The position numbers and the translations under genes are program-made. The notes under the pieces were generated by a model. The model was not told the origin of the DNA, made no database searches, and saw nothing but the letters and a program-made list of their open reading frames with translations. From the NCBI GenBank assembly GCA_902482195.1, contig CABSZQ010000124.1, forward strand, positions 1 to 5,096: DNA of 5,096 nucleotides, written 5' to 3'. This DNA is from an uncultured Haemophilus sp. (GTDB taxonomy: Bacteria; Pseudomonadota; Gammaproteobacteria; Enterobacterales; Pasteurellaceae). This document shows positions 4,022 through 5,096 of this stretch, piece by piece. Numbering within the stretch: the first letter of the stretch is position 1; every line of letters starts with the position of its first letter.

Positions 4022-5096
4022 ATGAAGTACCAACGTCCAAAGGGCACTGCCGATATTTTGCCGGGCGATTCCGAAAAATGGCAATTTATCGAAAAAAAGG
4101 CACGTGCATTATTCAAAAAATTTCGCTATCAGGAAATGAGAACGCCGATTTTTGAAAACTTTGAGGTCTTTTCAAGAACGTCTGGCGAAACTTCAGACAT
4201 TGTGACAAAGGAAATGTATGATTTTTTTGACAAAGGCGATCGTCACGTTACGCTTCGTCCTGAAGGAACTGCTGGAGTCGTTCGCAGCTATGTGGAAAAC
4301 AAGCTTTACGGACCAGAAATTCAAAAGCCGTTCAAGACATATTACATCGGACCGATGTTTCGCTATGAACGCCCGCAAGCCGGACGTTTCCGCGAATTTC
4401 ACCAAATCGGCGTCGAAGCATTCGGCGTCGACAATCCGACGCTTGACGTTGAAGTCATCGCAATGGCGATCGAACTTCTCAAGAGTTTTGGTTTGAACAG
4501 TCTTAAGCTTGCTTTGAACACGCTTGGCGACAATGAGTCGCGCGCGGCTTATCGACAAGCTTTGATTGATTATCTCGAACCTTTTGAAGCAGAACTTTCA
4601 GATGATTCAAAAGAACGTCTTCACAAAAATCCGTTGCGCGTATTGGACTCAAAAGATGAAGGCGATCAAAAAATCGTTGCAGGAGCACCGTCAATTCTCG
4701 ATTATTTGACGGACGATGCAAAAAAGCACTTTGAAACGGTTAAATCGTTGCTTGACGACCTTGGCATCGAATACGAGATCGATTCAAACATGGTTCGCGG
4801 CCTTGATTACTACAACCATACGATTTTTGAAATCATGAGCGATTCCAAGGTCTTTTCAGGCAAGTGGACGACCGTTTGTGCCGGCGGACGCTACAACGGT
4901 CTGGTTGAACAGCTTGGCGGACCTGAAACGCCGGGCATCGGCTTTGCTCTTGGCGTTGAGCGTTTGCTGCTTATCTTGGAGGCAGAAGAGGATGCATTTG
5001 ACATCGAAAACGCTCTTGACGTTTACGTTGTCGGCATCGGTGAAAGCACGAATGCTGAAACGCTTAAGATTGCAATGTCATTGAGAAGCCAGGGAT
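4022..5096 (+). CDS. hisS: Histidyl-tRNA synthetase, 3' end cut by the window
   Basis: This cytoplasmic class II synthetase charges tRNA-His with histidine using ATP; it is normally a dimer. The start [16 protein letters not shown] is typical. Motif 1 is in the [18 protein letters not shown] region (39-56). Motif 2 is [17 protein letters not shown] (112-128), with the ATP-contacting Arg at 114. The first histidine-specific signature is [12 protein letters not shown] (259-270); its R259 lines up with the catalytic Arg259 of the E. coli enzyme. The second is [15 protein letters not shown]. Motif 3 is [12 protein letters not shown] (305-316). The anticodon-binding domain starts at about residue 335 ([10 protein letters not shown]) and is cut off: 358 codons are present of a usual ~425-430. 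No defects are seen. The gene lies 31 nt after the T-box terminator and is expressed when that terminator is bypassed. In Lactobacillales aspS commonly follows, beyond this window. Confidence 0.98.
   Translation, partial: MKYQRPKGTADILPGDSEKWQFIEKKARALFKKFRYQEMRTPIFENFEVFSRTSGETSDIVTKEMYDFFDKGDRHVTLRPEGTAGVVRSYVENKLYGPEIQKPFKTYYIGPMFRYERPQAGRFREFHQIGVEAFGVDNPTLDVEVIAMAIELLKSFGLNSLKLALNTLGDNESRAAYRQALIDYLEPFEAELSDDSKERLHKNPLRVLDSKDEGDQKIVAGAPSILDYLTDDAKKHFETVKSLLDDLGIEYEIDSNMVRGLDYYNHTIFEIMSDSKVFSGKWTTVCAGGRYNGLVEQLGGPETPGIGFALGVERLLLILEAEEDAFDIENALDVYVVGIGESTNAETLKIAMSLRSQG

Noticed and set aside
3742..4040. Minus-strand frames across the hisS promoter and leader
   Set aside because: They cross the promoter and the regulatory hairpins and show no family features.
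3787..4155. A 122-codon plus-strand reading frame over the hisS leader
   Set aside because: It runs through the T-box, antiterminator and terminator and into hisS in the wrong frame. It has no ribosome site and its product resembles nothing.
4193..4721. Open frames inside hisS on both strands
   Set aside because: They are shadows of a strongly conserved, fully recognisable HisRS frame.

Overview
The window is a low-GC Firmicute chromosome, most likely a member of the Lactobacillaceae. The evidence is a T-box-controlled hisS of Bacilli type, a GH25/LysM lysin of the kind carried by lactobacillus prophages, and AT-rich prophage genes with strong AGGAG-type ribosome binding sites. The species cannot be fixed from sequence alone. 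No tRNA, rRNA, CRISPR array or complete insertion sequence was seen.

Layout. Positions 1-678 hold the 3' part of a phage endolysin (end of a GH25 domain, an SH3-like segment, two LysM repeats), closed by a terminator. Positions 679-886 are a gene-free phage-end segment with a 14-bp palindrome, a putative attachment-site repeat and a bidirectional terminator. Positions 887-1373 on the minus strand are the remains of a tyrosine integrase with two frameshifts and no N-terminal half. Its broken end abuts a rightward MuF-type minor head protein (1366-2403) whose C-terminus carries what looks like a polymorphic toxin domain. A 14-nt-overlapping small gene (2390-2647), probably the immunity partner, follows. 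Then come a 53-aa phage protein, an inverted-repeat-rich gap, a 49-aa single-span membrane protein, and a Cro/XRE-like repressor cut off inside its helix-turn-helix. A second copy of the attachment-like repeat (3421-3454) and a terminator end the phage DNA. From about 3737 the sequence is host: a clear promoter, a T-box leader with antiterminator and terminator, and hisS running off the right edge.

How it fits together. The order lysin, att-like repeat, integrase is the junction of a circular phage genome or of two prophages in tandem. The stretch from 790 to 3454 therefore looks like a heavily deleted second prophage at the same site. What survives of it is mainly the MuF-toxin/immunity pair and a few small genes. 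The hisS leader contains GACAC at the probable specifier position, so Asp (GAC) and His (CAC) codons overlap. This would suit joint control of a hisS-aspS operon, although aspS lies outside the window.
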